64,000 bases of DNA from Phragmites australis (GCF_958298935.1 NC_084937.1:22019568-22083567); one strand, 5' to 3'. Shown: positions 1 through 11,659, numbered from the stretch's first letter. The notes: generated by a model from the sequence alone, not told the origin. Numbers and translations: made by a program.

Positions 1-49
1 CTGAATAAAGATGAACATACATTAGTCAGACGATTGAGCTTTGGCATGT

Positions 50-545
50 GGCGAGACGCGGTTGGCTCACATCTGTTTGAATTCTAATAGTGGTGAGGAA
101 TGTGCAGAGCAAAAATAGTGCGTGCGCAGTATGGTGATCTGGCTAGTGCTCGTACTCTGGACTTGGGCGCAAGCAAAGTATTTTTCACCTTTCCTACAAG
201 CGGAAGAGTGAAAACTCTCATTCTTTTCGTCTTGTGCGTGTGCTTCGACCGGCCCGGGAGATCTCGACACGCGGCATTCGCCGCATGAGCCTGATTGTCA
301 AGCGAGTTATCTTCTGTGCCGATCACGAACGACAAACCACAAGGCGGCTGGGTTCCTTACAGCTGTGCTCGATCGATCAATTCTTTGCTAGTTCACTGCA
401 ATTTGATCGAAATTGCGGTTTGCTTCGCGGAGAAGATGTTCTGTTTGACGTTCATGCGGATTCTTCAGATGCCCAAACGATAGCATGGGCTGTGAAATGT
501 TTGCCTTTGCTTCAGGACGAACGATCTCGAAATGCACTTACCCTG
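50..545. repeat. Dispersed repeat copy R1
   Basis: This stretch aligns by eye, in the same orientation, with 25505-25915. Shared anchors include CGCAAGCAAAGT / TGCAAGCAAAGT, ACAAGCGGAAG / ACAAGTGGAAG, a TCGATCGATC block and TTCAGATGCC. The two copies are diverged with small indels. Reading frames in it are short and not shared between copies, so it is probably non-coding. The repeat class is unknown. Confidence 0.55.
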
Positions 546-767
546 TCGAAAGCAGAAACTTTCCCCGTTCTTTTCGCCAAAAAAAAAGATAGAAACTTTC
601 TTCGCTTTTTTTACTAATAATAAAACTGCTGCCGGCGGGCCAACATTACGGCTCAACCTTCCTTCGTTGCGGTCAGCAGCGTCAAATAAACACATCCGAC
701 CTCTCTCAAAGGTAAATTTGATTCTATGTTTTAAAATTGATAAATTTTTAATAATATGTTTAAAGTA

Positions 768-935
768 GATCATCATTTGATCATATGTATTACATAGACT
801 AATTTATAACAAAGTTTAGCTTTCACCTCTCTTACCTAATACGAAATTTTATTACAAACTAGTCCCTTAAAAATATATAATCAAATGATGATCAACTCTA
901 AACATATCATCAAATATTGATCAACTTTGAGACAT
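768..935. repeat. AT-rich stretch with small inverted repeats
   Basis: A 13-bp motif GATCATCATTTGA at 768-780 is inverted at 881-893, and a related CATCAAATATTGATCA follows near 907-922. It could be an old MITE, but no target duplication is clear. Positions 546-1180 otherwise show no gene. Confidence 0.3.
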
Positions 936-1319
936 ATAATCAATTTTCCCCTCCCAAAGCCTAGCCCAACCTTTCTTCACCACGTCAAACAGAGCTCTTG
1001 TGGGACATATGGCAATATGATGTAAGTAGGTACCTAATGGTAGTTGTGAGTCAATAATCTAGTTTATTTGCTCTCTCTTTTTAAAAGGTAACTGGTAGGA
1101 GATCTGTCAATTTTATATTAATAGAGGAGGAGAAAAGTTATAACAACAGACTAAATAGGATAATTAGGGCAACAGAAGAAAAGACGCAATGCTCTTGGCT
1201 CTAGCCTCCTCCTTGATTTTTGCCACCAAGACGATCGTCGAATTCTCATGGTGTTGGAAAACTCTCTCATTCTATTCGTTCCATAGCCCCCATATTATCA
1301 GAATGAAGAGGGATCGAAG

Positions 1320-2280
1320 AGCCCTATGCGGCACCCCTGCATAGAGCCGATAGCTCTCCACCAATAGTTAACAGTATCGAAAGCATCCCAGGCTGAAGTG
1401 CCGATGGAAGTCCCGGTGCACCAACTGAAGATGGCCTCCCAACCCCGCTAGGAGAATTTGCAGTGAGCGAAAATGTGGATCGCCGACTCATCTGTGGCTT
1501 TTCATAAAGGACAAATCCTCTGATTCGGCCATCCCCTCTTAATGAGCCTGTCCGTTGTCCAAATCCGATTATGGAATGCAAGCTATGAGAAGAACTTGCA
1601 CTTCAGTGGCGCCCAGACCTTCCAGATCAGCTGCTCCATCTTAGAGGATGTCGATCCTAAGAATTGCGCTTGGTAGGTGGAGGCCGCTGTGTACTCTCCA
1701 TGGGATGTGAGGTTCCAGATGATAGCATCAGGGACATTCTCATTTAACTGGACTTGCTGGAGGCGTGACCATAGGAGGACAAATTCGACGAAATATTGGG
1801 CGGAAGTAATGGCATTAAAGTTGATGTGCCACACCCAAGTGTTGTTGTGCAAAGCCTCCCTGACCTTTAGCTGCTTCCTTTTGGAAATCGCGAAGATGTT
1901 CGGCGCTAACCTCCTCGGCGAATCCCCTTGTAGCCACACCGAGTGCCAGAAAGTGGTTGTTTCCCTGTTTCCGATGATGATCATGGTAGCCGCCTCAAAG
2001 AGTGCTCTGTCCATGTTAGTGCAAGGCGTAGGCATTCCAACCCAGGGTTTATTTTCCGCCGTCCACTCATACCATAACCAACGAAGCCGGAGAGCTCTTA
2101 CCAATTTCCTCAAGTTTAGGATGCCCAGTCCACTGAGCTTTTTAGGTCTGCAAACCCGTCTCCAATTTATTTTACATTTGCCGCACATGATCCTATACGT
2201 GCTAGTCCACAGGAAACTACGTCTCTTGGAGTCTATTTTGTTAAGGATGCTTACTGGAGCCTTCAATGCAGTCAAGTAGT
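1320..2280 (-). pseudogene. LINE zf-RVT (reverse-transcriptase zinc-binding) domain, broken
   Basis: Two adjoining minus-strand frames give the end of the reverse transcriptase and the zinc-binding tail of plant LINEs. Segments such as WRRVCRPKKLSGLGILNLRK and LIWKVWAPLKCKFFS are typical of this tail. The downstream part, near 1560-1400, carries the zf-RVT core in a shifted frame. This domain normally lies at the C-terminus of LINE ORF2 proteins. Stops and at least one frameshift show it is not translated as one protein. Confidence 0.8.
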
Positions 2281-2329
2281 AGATTGGCTATGAGGTGAGC
2301 ACTGATGTTACTAAAGCCATGCACCCAGA

Positions 2330-3540
2330 CTAATTCAGATGCTGACCTTGCCAATTTGCGAGCCGACCACTTGCTTTATCAAGGACTGGTTGGAAATCTA
2401 CTTTCTTGGTGCGCGCGAGGGTGATCAGTAATCCCAGGTAATTAATCGGGAAGGAAGCGCGGGCTACCGGAAGGTGGCCCAAGATGGGGTCTAGATCAAT
2501 ATCTCTGCATCTGATAGGAGCCACCATGCTCTTCTGAAGGTTGGTGCTAAGACCAGTTACTCTGCCAAAACAGCTCAAAAGATCAGCGGTGGTATTAATG
2601 TCACGAGCCGTGGGTGCTAGGAAGATGACTGCATCATCAGCATACAATGATAGACGCATTTTGGCATGGTTGCCCTTCAACTTCGTAAGAATCCCGTCCT
2701 CAGTAGCTTGATCAAGTAGGCGTTTGAGCGGATCAATGGCTAGAACAAAGAGGAGCGGGGAGAGAGGGTCTCTTTGACGTAGACCTCTCCCATGATGTAT
2801 GCTTGCGCTTGGTGCCCCATTGAGCAGAACTCTCAAAGAGAAGGTTGAGAAAAGCGCGGCTAACTAGTTCTGACATCTGTGTGGGAAGCCTAACCGCTGA
2901 AGGAGTTCAAGCAGGTAATCCCAGTGAATAGAGTCAAAAGCCTTGGCAATATCAAGCTTGAGGAGGAGTGCTGGTGTCCGAGATTTGTGGAATCTGCGTG
3001 CCAAGTTCCGGACGTACATGTAATTGTCGTGGATGACTCTCTTTTTGATGAAAGCACTTTGGCTATTGGAAACAAGGGAGTTCATATGGGGTTGCAACCG
3101 TAGGGCAAGGATTTTGGTGATGAGCTTCGCCACGCCGTGAATGAGACTAATGGGTCTGTAGTCGCAAACTCTATCGGCTCCTTTTTTGGGGACAAGGACG
3201 ATATTAGCGGAGTTGAGCATATGCAGGCTATTGTTGCGTTGGTCGTGGAAAGCATGGAGCACCGCCATAAGATCTTGCTTTACAATGTCCCAGCACGATG
3301 AGAAGAAAGCCATCGTGTATCCGTCGAGCCCCGGGGCCTTGTCCTTGGGCATCTGTTTGAGAGCTGCGAGAACCTCCTGCTAAGTGAAGGGGGTAGTGAG
3401 GTGTGCCAGGTTTGTCGAGGGGATATTAATCAAATCCCAGTCAAAGTCTAAATCTCTCCGGCGAGGGGCTCCCAGAACTGCCGTGAAGTGATCTTGAACA
3501 AGATCCATTTTCTCCTCATGAGAGGTCACCCAGCCGTTCT
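2330..3540 (-). pseudogene. LINE reverse transcriptase, broken
   Basis: The region encodes recognisable RT motifs on the minus strand: KDKAPGLDGYTMAFF near 3345-3300, the palm segment LLLKLDIAKAFDSIHWDYL near 2970-2915, and the catalytic YADDAVIFLAP box around 2646-2615. A break near 2836-2864 separates the fingers/palm half from the YADD half, and a stop precedes the first segment. RNA-directed DNA polymerase activity is what the intact family does; this copy cannot do it. Confidence 0.88.
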
Positions 3541-3879
3541 ACTTTTGCAGCTTAGCAATAAAATTCTTTCGCCTCCTTGCATTGATTTTCAGATGGAAGT
3601 ATTTTGTATTCGCGTCTGCCACTCTAAGGTTTGTTATGCCCGAAGTTTGCCGTTTCCGTGCGTGTTCTAGAATGGCGAGGTCAAGGACCCTATTCTTCAA
3701 GTTCGCTCTAAGGTCCCTTTCGTCCGTAGTCAACGCTCTACTTTCTTGAGCAATATCAAGCTGGAGGATAATTTCTTGGGCCATGTGGAATTGCATCTTG
3801 GTAGCAGACACCAAGGTTATGCTCCACTCACGCAGTTTTTTAGCTATTTAGATGAGCCTATGATTCAATCTGCGAGCCA

Positions 3880-4680
3880 GTTCTGTGTGGGGATTTGGTT
3901 CGCTCCATGTCGCTTGGACCACATCCTTGAAACTTGGCATATGAAGCTAGAAGTTCTCGAACTTGAACTACTTCGGTCGCGACGGGTTGCATTGATTAGA
4001 AAGTAAAAGAGGGCAGTGGTCAGAGAGCGATGAAGCAAGCACATGTAGAATGTGGGAGTCAAAAAGCAAGGTCACATTCCTAATTATAGAAGACACTATC
4101 TAGTCTCACCAGAGTTGGATTCACCCTCTCGTTGCTCCAAATGAACTTTCTATTTTGGAGGTGGATCTCCTTCAGGCTACAATGATTTATAGTGTCGCGA
4201 AATTGATTCATACGACGTCGATCAAGGTTTGTGTTGTTTTTATCTCGTTCTCTGTAAATGAGGTTGAAGTCTCCTTGGATGAGCTACTTTTCCCCTATCG
4301 GCGACATAGATGTTCGGATTTCATCTAGGAAGGCCGATTTGTCACGGTCATGCAACGGGCCGTAGACTGTGGTTAAGAAGAAGGAAGTTTCAGTTTCTTT
4401 TACGGTCGCCTTAGCTGAAATGGAGTGATCTTTGCATACGATGTTTGAGATGTCAATGTAGGTATCATTCCATAGGAGCAAAATTCCTCCACGCGTCCCG
4501 GAAGCTGGCAGGAACGCAAAGTTTTTTAGGCGGAACCCTCCCACGTAGAAAGCAAGCTCATGGTATATGGTACTCAACTTTGTTTCTTGGAGGCAAGCTA
4601 TCTGACAAAGCGTTGAGGCCAGACACTCGTGCACTGCATCTCTTCTCATCTTGCTGTTGAGGCCCCTTACATTCTAGCAG
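3880..4680 (-). pseudogene. LINE endonuclease (EEP) domain, broken
   Basis: The minus strand reads CLQETKL near 4595-4575, then GTRGGILLLWND and, after a stop, a GDFNLI motif. These are hallmarks of the endonuclease/exonuclease/phosphatase fold that nicks target DNA in L1-type LINEs. It lies upstream of the RT in the correct order. In-frame stops are visible near 4284 and 4080. Confidence 0.82.
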
Positions 4681-5029
4681 ACAATGTCTAACTGCGGGCT
4701 TACCATGGAGAAAAGGTGGTTACTCTAACAACTGCACCCTTGGGATGAGGTGCATGAATTCTTAGCACACCAACACAGACAGAGCCGAAAGGAGGTAGCA
4801 CATTGCATTACATTGCAGACCTAATATTGCATAACATTGGAGGCATAGGATCACATGTAGGTTTGCAACAGACCGAACACCAGACGTCCAAGCTACTGAA
4901 GGCCCCATGCAGTGGGCAGCAAAGACTCCAGATACAGAAGAGACCGACATGAAGACATCTAAAACTAGTAGCCATGGAGGGAAACAATAGGAAGCACAGA
5001 TTTGACGCACTTGGTTAACTAAACCCAGC

Positions 5030-6290
5030 ATCAGGCCACATTGACAGCATCTAGGAACATCTCAACAGCTGTGCCGGCTGCCTCTTGGCCGCCGAGGGAA
5101 ATCAGGGCCCGGTCCACCTCCTTGGCGCCCTCTTTGTCAAGGTGGAAGACGGCCGTCAGAGCAGCAATTGCATCCTGTGGAAGAGGGCCTTTGAACATGT
5201 CGAGGTAGTCCCGAATCTCCTACTCAATTGGTGTGAGATCGTCCTTGAGGTAGCCTAGCTTCCAGCAAAGATTGTTGCGTGCTTGCTCTTGAATCGGCAG
5301 GTATTTGAGCCTATTGCAAGCCTGTCGCTTACTGCGATGAAGCTTGGTGGGGTCGATCGGAGTGAGTTGCGCAGTCTTCTTGGACCTAATGATGGGAGGG
5401 GCCGGGGCATGAAGCAAGTTGAGCGTAGGTGTCACAAACAGTCGCACTAGGCTGTGTGTGGCCGTGTCCGGCAGAGAGGGATGTGTAGTAGGCGGTGACC
5501 ATGGTCCCGAACTGCCATCCAGGGTGATTGACTCCCTTGGCAGTGCGATCAGGGCCTGCGCGCCCGCCGCAACAGGCTGCATTGGCGTAGCAGATAGCGT
5601 GGCAGAAACGTCTAGAGGCTGTGTGCCTATCGCAGCAGACGACGTGGCCAGATCAGCCAACTCATTAGTAGGCCTAGTGTCCGGAGAATACGTCGTAGGA
5701 TCAGGTTCCGCTTCGCACAGGGGCCGGCTTGGCGAGGCGCTTAGCTGCAAAGCTCCTGTGACAACAGGCAGGGCCGACGAAGAACCAGGGACGAGGCCTG
5801 GCATCGTGGTGTCGCCCAGCGTGCCCTGCAACGACAAGATCTAGGGAAGAGCTCGTAGGGGGGATCGGGTTGGTGCAGTCCGAGCCCACCGCCAGCTCCA
5901 TGCATCAGAGTGCCTCCTCGACTTGCTGCACATAAGTAGGAGCCACATGGTTCTTCATTTGCCACGCGTTAGGAGGCGGCGCTGAACCTCGGTTGGCGGA
6001 CCATGCCTCATTCCGCTTGCTGGAACACAGCTGAGCCTCGGCAATGGAGAGCCTGTTCGCCAGGATGCAGGCTTTGGTGATGTATTCGTCTGCATCCTTC
6101 ATCTAGCGATGTTGGGCTTCTTGCAGAGCATGAAGACGGGCATGCACCGATAAAAACGAATTAGACACAGAAGAGAGAGGTTGCTCGTTCAACGGCTCCT
6201 GGAGGTCAGATTGAAGAGCCGCAGCATAGGAGGTGAACACCTGTTGCAGTTCCAGCACGTTCAAGTTCGAAGAAGGTCTAGTGGAAGCAA
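5030..6290 (-). pseudogene. LINE ORF1-like (nucleic-acid-binding) protein, broken
   Basis: A minus-strand frame (5837-5220, continuing to about 5030 past a stop) is rich in Pro, Ala, Ser and Thr and ends in a basic then acidic segment containing HRSKRQACNRLKYLPIQEQ. This resembles the C-terminal part of ORF1/gag-like proteins next to plant LINE endonucleases. Pieces to about 6290 (QQVFTSYAAALQSDLQEP) look like its upstream part. No CCHC knuckle was found. The assignment rests mainly on position. Confidence 0.5.
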
Positions 6291-6872
6291 CTTAAAGTTG
6301 AAATTGGCCGGGAACGCAAATGTGGGTTTGATCGCAACTCGCTGCTGGTGACGAACGTTGTGGTGACCATCGTTGTGCTCCCACCACCGCGTGGAGCGAG
6401 TGCGCACCAACGCCCCTGTTGCCATGTGGCCGCCCAGACCGGTCGCCGCCGCCGTGACGTTCATCGTCCGAATCATCGCGATGGCGTTGGTGACGGTGAA
6501 GACACTCGTGGTCATCCCCAAGGTCGCGACCTACATGTGCGCGGTCGCCGCGTTCTCCACAGTCGCGCCTACCCTCCCGAGCCTCCCATGCAGTACCGGC
6601 CGTGTGGGCGTCGCCTATCCCGTACACTAAAATCCTAAGACGACCCTAAAGGACGGGTGAAGACCGCCACCGCCGTATCTTCATCGACTACACACGTCGG
6701 CCACCTCTGCTTCACCTATACCAACCATCTTCGTCAAGCCGGCAATCATCTTCACCAATAAACTATTTTGTCTACTATCGGCAATGGTGCTCCGGTATGT
6801 CATAAGACTTATGCTGTGATGCTATGTGTTTATGATCGAGGTTAGCCCTAATAAGATCAAAGTAAGAACCTA

Positions 6873-7310
6873 ACACCGTCGCCCAAGGCCGCGGCCCCCA
6901 CCCCGGAGATGCCCCTCTCCCCGCCGGTGCCGGCGCCGGGCTCGATCGCCGACACGCCGTCGGAGGCCCCGACCTCTCCTCCGCCGCCCATCGCCGCGTC
7001 CAGGGTGGGCCGTCGCCGCCGCTGTGGCGGCCGCCGCGGTCTTCTACTGAGATGAGATCTGCGCTTCATCCTCTTCCGCGCTGATGTGATGTGGCCTCTG
7101 CTCGATGTCACCGCTACTGCTTTTTATTCATCTTGTTTTTGGGTTTGCTCATTCCATTCGGTTTTAGTCTAGGGCTCGTCAGATCTGATCTAGCGTTTGT
7201 GTGAGAGATAAGAGATTGTTGAGACAGTTGCTGTGGCTTGCCATTGTATAATGCTCCGTTTCTTATTACTTTAAATCTGCTTTTAATTGTAGAACAATGA
7301 AAAATCATGC
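6873..7310 (+). pseudogene. 3' remnant of a classical arabinogalactan-protein gene
   Basis: From about 6873 the plus strand reads a Pro/Ala/Ser/Thr-rich peptide ([20 protein letters not shown], then [18 protein letters not shown]), the usual backbone of a classical AGP. Such proteins end in a small-residue GPI-anchor signal. Here the tail [13 protein letters not shown] and stop TGA at 7048-7050 lie in a different frame, so about 2 nt appear to be missing after RVG (near 7011). A T-rich 3'-UTR-like stretch follows to about 7310. The N-terminus and signal peptide are absent; the LINE abuts the break. Composition is GC-rich, unlike the AT-rich flank. Confidence 0.55.
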
Positions 7311-9506
7311 CTTCATCAAAATCTGCATGAACAGCATTCCTCTGTTAGCACATTCATATAAATACTGTTTATACACTGCTCTGGATCATGAGATAAAATG
7401 TGCAAATCTGTTTTTTTTCCTAATTTGTTTCCCCTTCTTCAAAATTGTAGGTGTTGCTGCTTGAATGAACTAGCTTATCTGAAGGTTTTCATTGTAATAG
7501 TATCTACTGAAGAGATATGCCTCTATGTATTTAATTCACTGTAGCGGGCTATGTGCACAGTTAATTGCATCGGTGGTGTTCCTCAAAGATGCAATGTATT
7601 TGGGATGCAAATACAGTACTATTGCGATCAACATTTTGACTATATTGGGTAATGAAAATCTAATCTGTACTATGTGAAGATGTGGATGAATTAACTCACA
7701 TCTAGATTTGCATTGGTATAATATGTACTCAACATATAACAATTTATGATCTAAAATATCTACAGTTGAATCTTCAGATGAATTATATTTTGCCATGTTA
7801 GATAAACAGATTATCAGATTATTATTTGTTTAACATGTGTTGGCAGTGTAAGAAAGAAGTTCATTCAAATGCAGAATATGGCTACCAGATCCTTCAATCA
7901 TGTTTGCACATAAATCACAAAGATGCTATGATAGCAAATACAGTGGTAGCATTAGAACAATTATAAGACATGTGGAGCTACCTCTGATAATAAGCTGTTT
8001 TCTCTTTACATTAGGTATACAGTGTGTATTCCCAGATGTGAAAAAATTAATACAGTTTTCTCTTCTATATATATCACTGAAGATCAATATCATAATAATA
8101 ATATTACAGAATTTATTTCCACGATTTTTTGTTATATTATACACTAGCATCTCTTATTTCTGACTGTATGATGTTACCTGTGTTTTGTAGCTACTACAAC
8201 TGCATTCCATATTGGCCGTGGTTGTAAACTGCTGATCTGAAAGGTAAGGAAAAAAAAGAGGAAACACTTCATCTATTTGTATAATATTTGTGTTGCTCTT
8301 ATATGTATGTAGCAACTTATCTTGCACTGTACTATACTATTATGTGCCTAACAACTTATGCACTTACTATGTGTAATGTATGTGTGCCAGTCCTTTGAAC
8401 CTTATATGTTGTATAATATCACTGTTCTTCCAAAATGATGTCTGCTCCCTTGTCATTGTGTAATTTGTATATTAAGCTCTTACATATCTATTTCTGTGAC
8501 AGGTCAAAAGGGCGCGCTACTTTTCTAGTGGGAGCTCCAATCTTGATGATTCTTGAAATTAGCCACCCATATTCAATCCAATCGCAAAAATTGATAGTTC
8601 ATGTTATCTTATTTTCACATTGGTTCTCATTTGATATCTTCCTGTAATTAAGTAAAATTAAGATAAGATATTTGTATGGCATCTAACAGAGGGAATCTAT
8701 CCTTGATCTAGAAGTACAAGCAAGGAATCAGGGGTATGCAGCACGACTTGGAAAGCTTCATTTCTAAGTCCTGAAGCATCTGTCTACATGTATTGTATAG
8801 ACATGATCTTGAGGGATCATTTGAAATGAAGCTTTCCAAGTCTTGTTGCAGATAAGAGCACGGATATTAACAAAATTGTGCGCAAGGGTGTGAAGTAATT
8901 CTTCTAAATCACCTGTGCCTCAGATTTTCATAATGAGCTAATTTGTTACAGAAGAGCATATCTAAATCTGGTATGTCTATTTTGTCATATCCTTTTACAT
9001 TTCTTAGTTTCTTGTTTTAATCTTAAATGCCATATCAGTATCGTGTGAGCACCTTGTCATAGCGGCGGTAAACACCAAAATCAATGGCAAGACGTCGGTT
9101 ATACAATAAAATACTTTGCAGAAGGACATAGACAATTTGCTAAATAAACTACAATTATCGCAACCAGTTTTTTATTTAAATTTATTTTTCAGTGTCTAAT
9201 TTTAAAAGTTTTGCTGTCCTGTAGAATCTTAAATATTTATTTATCGCTGAGAAATAGAATTTCTAACATCAACACCTTAGTTTCACCTCACTGTTTTCTG
9301 CAGGTGTCATGTGGGCATTTTATATTGGTTTAATGTGAACCATTGTATTATGATCATGGGAAAACAATTATTAGCAATAATACGTACCGTGATGTTGTAC
9401 GTAAGCCATACTGATGTACATTTTAAATTAAACTGACATATATATTCACATATATATATACAGGATGAATGAAGAAACCAGTTAATGAAGCATTAGTCAT
9501 CTAAAG
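7311..9506. other. AT-rich intergenic DNA upstream of the DUF4220 gene
   Basis: No coding region is supported here. The stretch is AT-rich with T-tracts and could include promoter or 5'-UTR introns of the gene at 9507. Apart from the hairpin at 8737-8850 I see no organised feature. Confidence 0.5.
8737..8850. ncRNA. MIR-like imperfect hairpin (candidate small-RNA precursor)
   Basis: A perfect 20-nt inverted repeat (GACTTGGAAAGCTTCATTTC at 8745-8764, reverse complement at 8823-8842) is flanked by further pairing (TGCAGCAC / TGCAACAA). Pairing continues, with mismatches, into TGTCTACA / TGTATAGACA near the loop. Total length (~114 nt) and arm structure resemble a plant MIRNA foldback or a young inverted duplication. 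I do not recognise the sequence as a known miRNA, and a decayed MITE is an alternative. Confidence 0.35.
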
Positions 9507-11414
9507 ATGGTGATGTTGATGCAACTATGGAATGATTGGGAACTACAGCTACTTGTACTACTAAGCTTCATGCTACAGGTCTTTGTCTTCTTTTCTGGTG
9601 GCCTCCGGCGGCGCAGCACCAGCTCGGCACTTAGGCTTCTGATTTGGTTGGCTTACTTGCTGTCCGACTTGGTTGCAGTCTATGCTCTTGGCTTGCTATC
9701 ACGACATGAAAGTGATGCACACAAGCTTACGTTTTTCTGGGCGCCTTTCCTGCTCATTCATCTCGGTGGGCAAGACACCATCACAGTTTTCTCCATTGAG
9801 GACAATGAGTTGTGGCTGAGACACCTTCTCAATCTACTGACCCAGGTTGGCCTAGCGATATATGTATTCTGGAAGTCAGCAGCACGGAACCAGCTTCTTA
9901 TCCCAGCCATACTTGTCTTTGTAGCTGGAATCATCAAGTATGGGGAGAGGACATGGGCTCTGAAGTGTGCAAGTCAAAAGGCCCTTAGGGATTCTACTGA
10001 TGCGGAAGCAGCAGCGGGTCAATTTCCTGAACTGGAAGGTGAGCTGAAGTTGGACTATCTGACAATTGTGAAGTATGCTCTTTCTAGTGCACCCGGTGTC
10101 ACAAATCTATTTGTTGGGCGCAAGATTGCTAAAATGAAAGATAACGTACGGGAAACGTTTACTGCTGGTAATGTTTTCCAAGTACCAGCAGAAGGGCGAC
10201 TCATATTCAAGATTCTGGAGATTGAGCTGGGGTTGATGTATGAAAAACTTTACACCAAGGCAAGGGTGGTCCGAACATGGCTTGGGGCCATACTCCGATG
10301 CGTCAGTCACATCTCACTGGTAGTTGCTTTTGTGCTCTTCCTTGTGGGTAGCAAGCAAATATATCACAGTGAAGTTGATGTTTCTATAACCTATGCACTG
10401 TTTGTTGGAGCATTTTGCACTGAAGTTTGCACATTCTTCTTTATGGTGATGATGTCTCCATTTTCATGGGCATTCTTGGAATATTGGAAGTGCCAGCGCC
10501 TTGCCCGTGTAGCTTGGTGTATTTTTAAGAATCTACAGCCAGAGTTGAGGCCATGGTGGTCAAATTCCATGGGACAATTCAACTTTCTGAATTCCTGCTT
10601 CTCTGAGTCGATGATTGGGAAAATGATGAATCTGGTTGGAGCTAAGGAGCTCTGGCACAACTTCCGGCACACCAAGAATGTGCAGATCAAAGCGGAGATA
10701 AAGGATGTTATCTTTGAAACTAAGCATCATCCTGGGATGCTTAGTGGTGGTACAAGCCCATCACCAGGTCTTGGTCCAGCGTTAGATGCAATACTACAGA
10801 AACCCTTTGAGGAGGCCATCCTATTCCTACACGTCTACACAGACATATTTCTGCATCGCTACAAGAATCCCGGAAGTGCTAGTTGCCACATTTCAGACAA
10901 GACACGGCACCTGATGGATACATGCAGGATAATTTCTGAATACATGGTTTACCTGTTGGTTCTGCACCCTACCATGCTCAACGTCAGCAGCAATGTACGT
11001 GATATCCTGGAGGAAGCTTCAGAGAGCGTGACCAAAGCTAGTGCTACTGATTGGAGCAAGGAGCAATTTCTGGATAAACTAGCTACGGACCAATACCTCT
11101 ATGCACCAAGTAGCTCGGTTTTGCTTGCTGGCTTTGTGTTTCAAGGAGAGAGTCCTTGTCATGAATCATTGGAATTTCTTGCATATGCGTGGGCAATGAT
11201 TCTCCTTTATGCCGCTGGCAAATCCCGCGGAGAGGTTCATGCGAAGCAGCTAAGCATGGGAGGAGAGTTCCTCACCTTCGTCTGGTTATACATGGCGCAT
11301 TGTTCACTTGGAGATATGGGCTCTGTTGAGATTGAGCTTGTTAGACCAACTGGGATAAATGAGGAAGGAGGTGGTCGTAAGGCTTTTATCTGGGACAATC
11401 AGCGTCCTCGGTGA
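9507..11414 (+). CDS. DUF4220/DUF594 family membrane protein
   Basis: An uninterrupted 635-residue frame encodes a protein of the large plant DUF4220-DUF594 family, whose function is not established. Hydrophobic segments lie at about residues 14-32, 43-66, 76-100, 107-145 (clustered), 270-292 and 297-325, consistent with a multi-pass membrane protein. The N-terminal half has family-typical LIWLAYLLSDLVAVYALG and FWAPFLLIHLGGQDTIT. The C-terminal DUF594 part contains HLMDTCRIISEYMVYLL and GGEFLTFVWLYMAHCSLGD. Length is near the family norm and the gene is a single coding exon, as is usual. The first ATG (9507) is followed by others at 9513 and 9519, so the exact start is uncertain. It is the only intact host gene in the first 35 kb; both flanks are transposon-rich. 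Confidence 0.93.
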   Translation: MVMLMQLWNDWELQLLVLLSFMLQVFVFFSGGLRRRSTSSALRLLIWLAYLLSDLVAVYALGLLSRHESDAHKLTFFWAPFLLIHLGGQDTITVFSIEDNELWLRHLLNLLTQVGLAIYVFWKSAARNQLLIPAILVFVAGIIKYGERTWALKCASQKALRDSTDAEAAAGQFPELEGELKLDYLTIVKYALSSAPGVTNLFVGRKIAKMKDNVRETFTAGNVFQVPAEGRLIFKILEIELGLMYEKLYTKARVVRTWLGAILRCVSHISLVVAFVLFLVGSKQIYHSEVDVSITYALFVGAFCTEVCTFFFMVMMSPFSWAFLEYWKCQRLARVAWCIFKNLQPELRPWWSNSMGQFNFLNSCFSESMIGKMMNLVGAKELWHNFRHTKNVQIKAEIKDVIFETKHHPGMLSGGTSPSPGLGPALDAILQKPFEEAILFLHVYTDIFLHRYKNPGSASCHISDKTRHLMDTCRIISEYMVYLLVLHPTMLNVSSNVRDILEEASESVTKASATDWSKEQFLDKLATDQYLYAPSSSVLLAGFVFQGESPCHESLEFLAYAWAMILLYAAGKSRGEVHAKQLSMGGEFLTFVWLYMAHCSLGDMGSVEIELVRPTGINEEGGGRKAFIWDNQRPR

Positions 11415-11530
11415 AGAAAACCCTCTCAATATTGCCTTACGCAGATGAGGAAGGAGGTGGTCGTATGACTTTTATCTGGGACAATCAGCGTCCTCAGTGA
11501 AGAAAACCCTCTAAATGTTGCCTTACGCAG
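11359..11530 (+). repeat. 86-bp tandem duplication across the DUF4220 stop codon
   Basis: Two copies, 11359-11444 and 11445-11530, begin ATGAGGAAGGAGGTGGTCGT and differ at few positions. The first copy supplies the last ~18 codons and stop of the DUF4220 gene; the second lies in the 3' UTR and repeats that coding end and stop. Confidence 0.9.
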
Positions 11531-11659
11531 ATGCATGATTGCCTTTCTTCGGTCCATGATGTATCCATTGCTTAGCTATTAATTTCCCCTCCATGATGTG
11601 TGATTCTAGCAGACCTTCATCCCTTTTTTGTGTGTACTAATTTCTTCATTCCTAACTCC

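Larger units (their letters stand above)
1180..6640 (-). mobile_element. Degenerate LINE (non-LTR retrotransposon)
   Basis: Read on the minus strand, the parts occur in the order expected of a plant L1-type LINE: an ORF1-like protein (about 6290-5030), an endonuclease/exonuclease/phosphatase domain (about 4680-3880), a linker, a reverse transcriptase (about 3450-2330) and a C-terminal zf-RVT zinc-binding domain (about 2280-1320). In-frame stops and frameshifts interrupt every part, so the element is dead. I see no convincing poly-A tail at the low-coordinate end, and neither boundary is sharply defined. Its 5' end abuts the arabinogalactan-protein remnant at about 6.87 kb. Confidence 0.85.

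Noticed and set aside
234..617. 127-residue plus-strand open frame as a gene
   Set aside because: The frame is not conserved in repeat copy R2 and shows no domain, splice structure or promoter.
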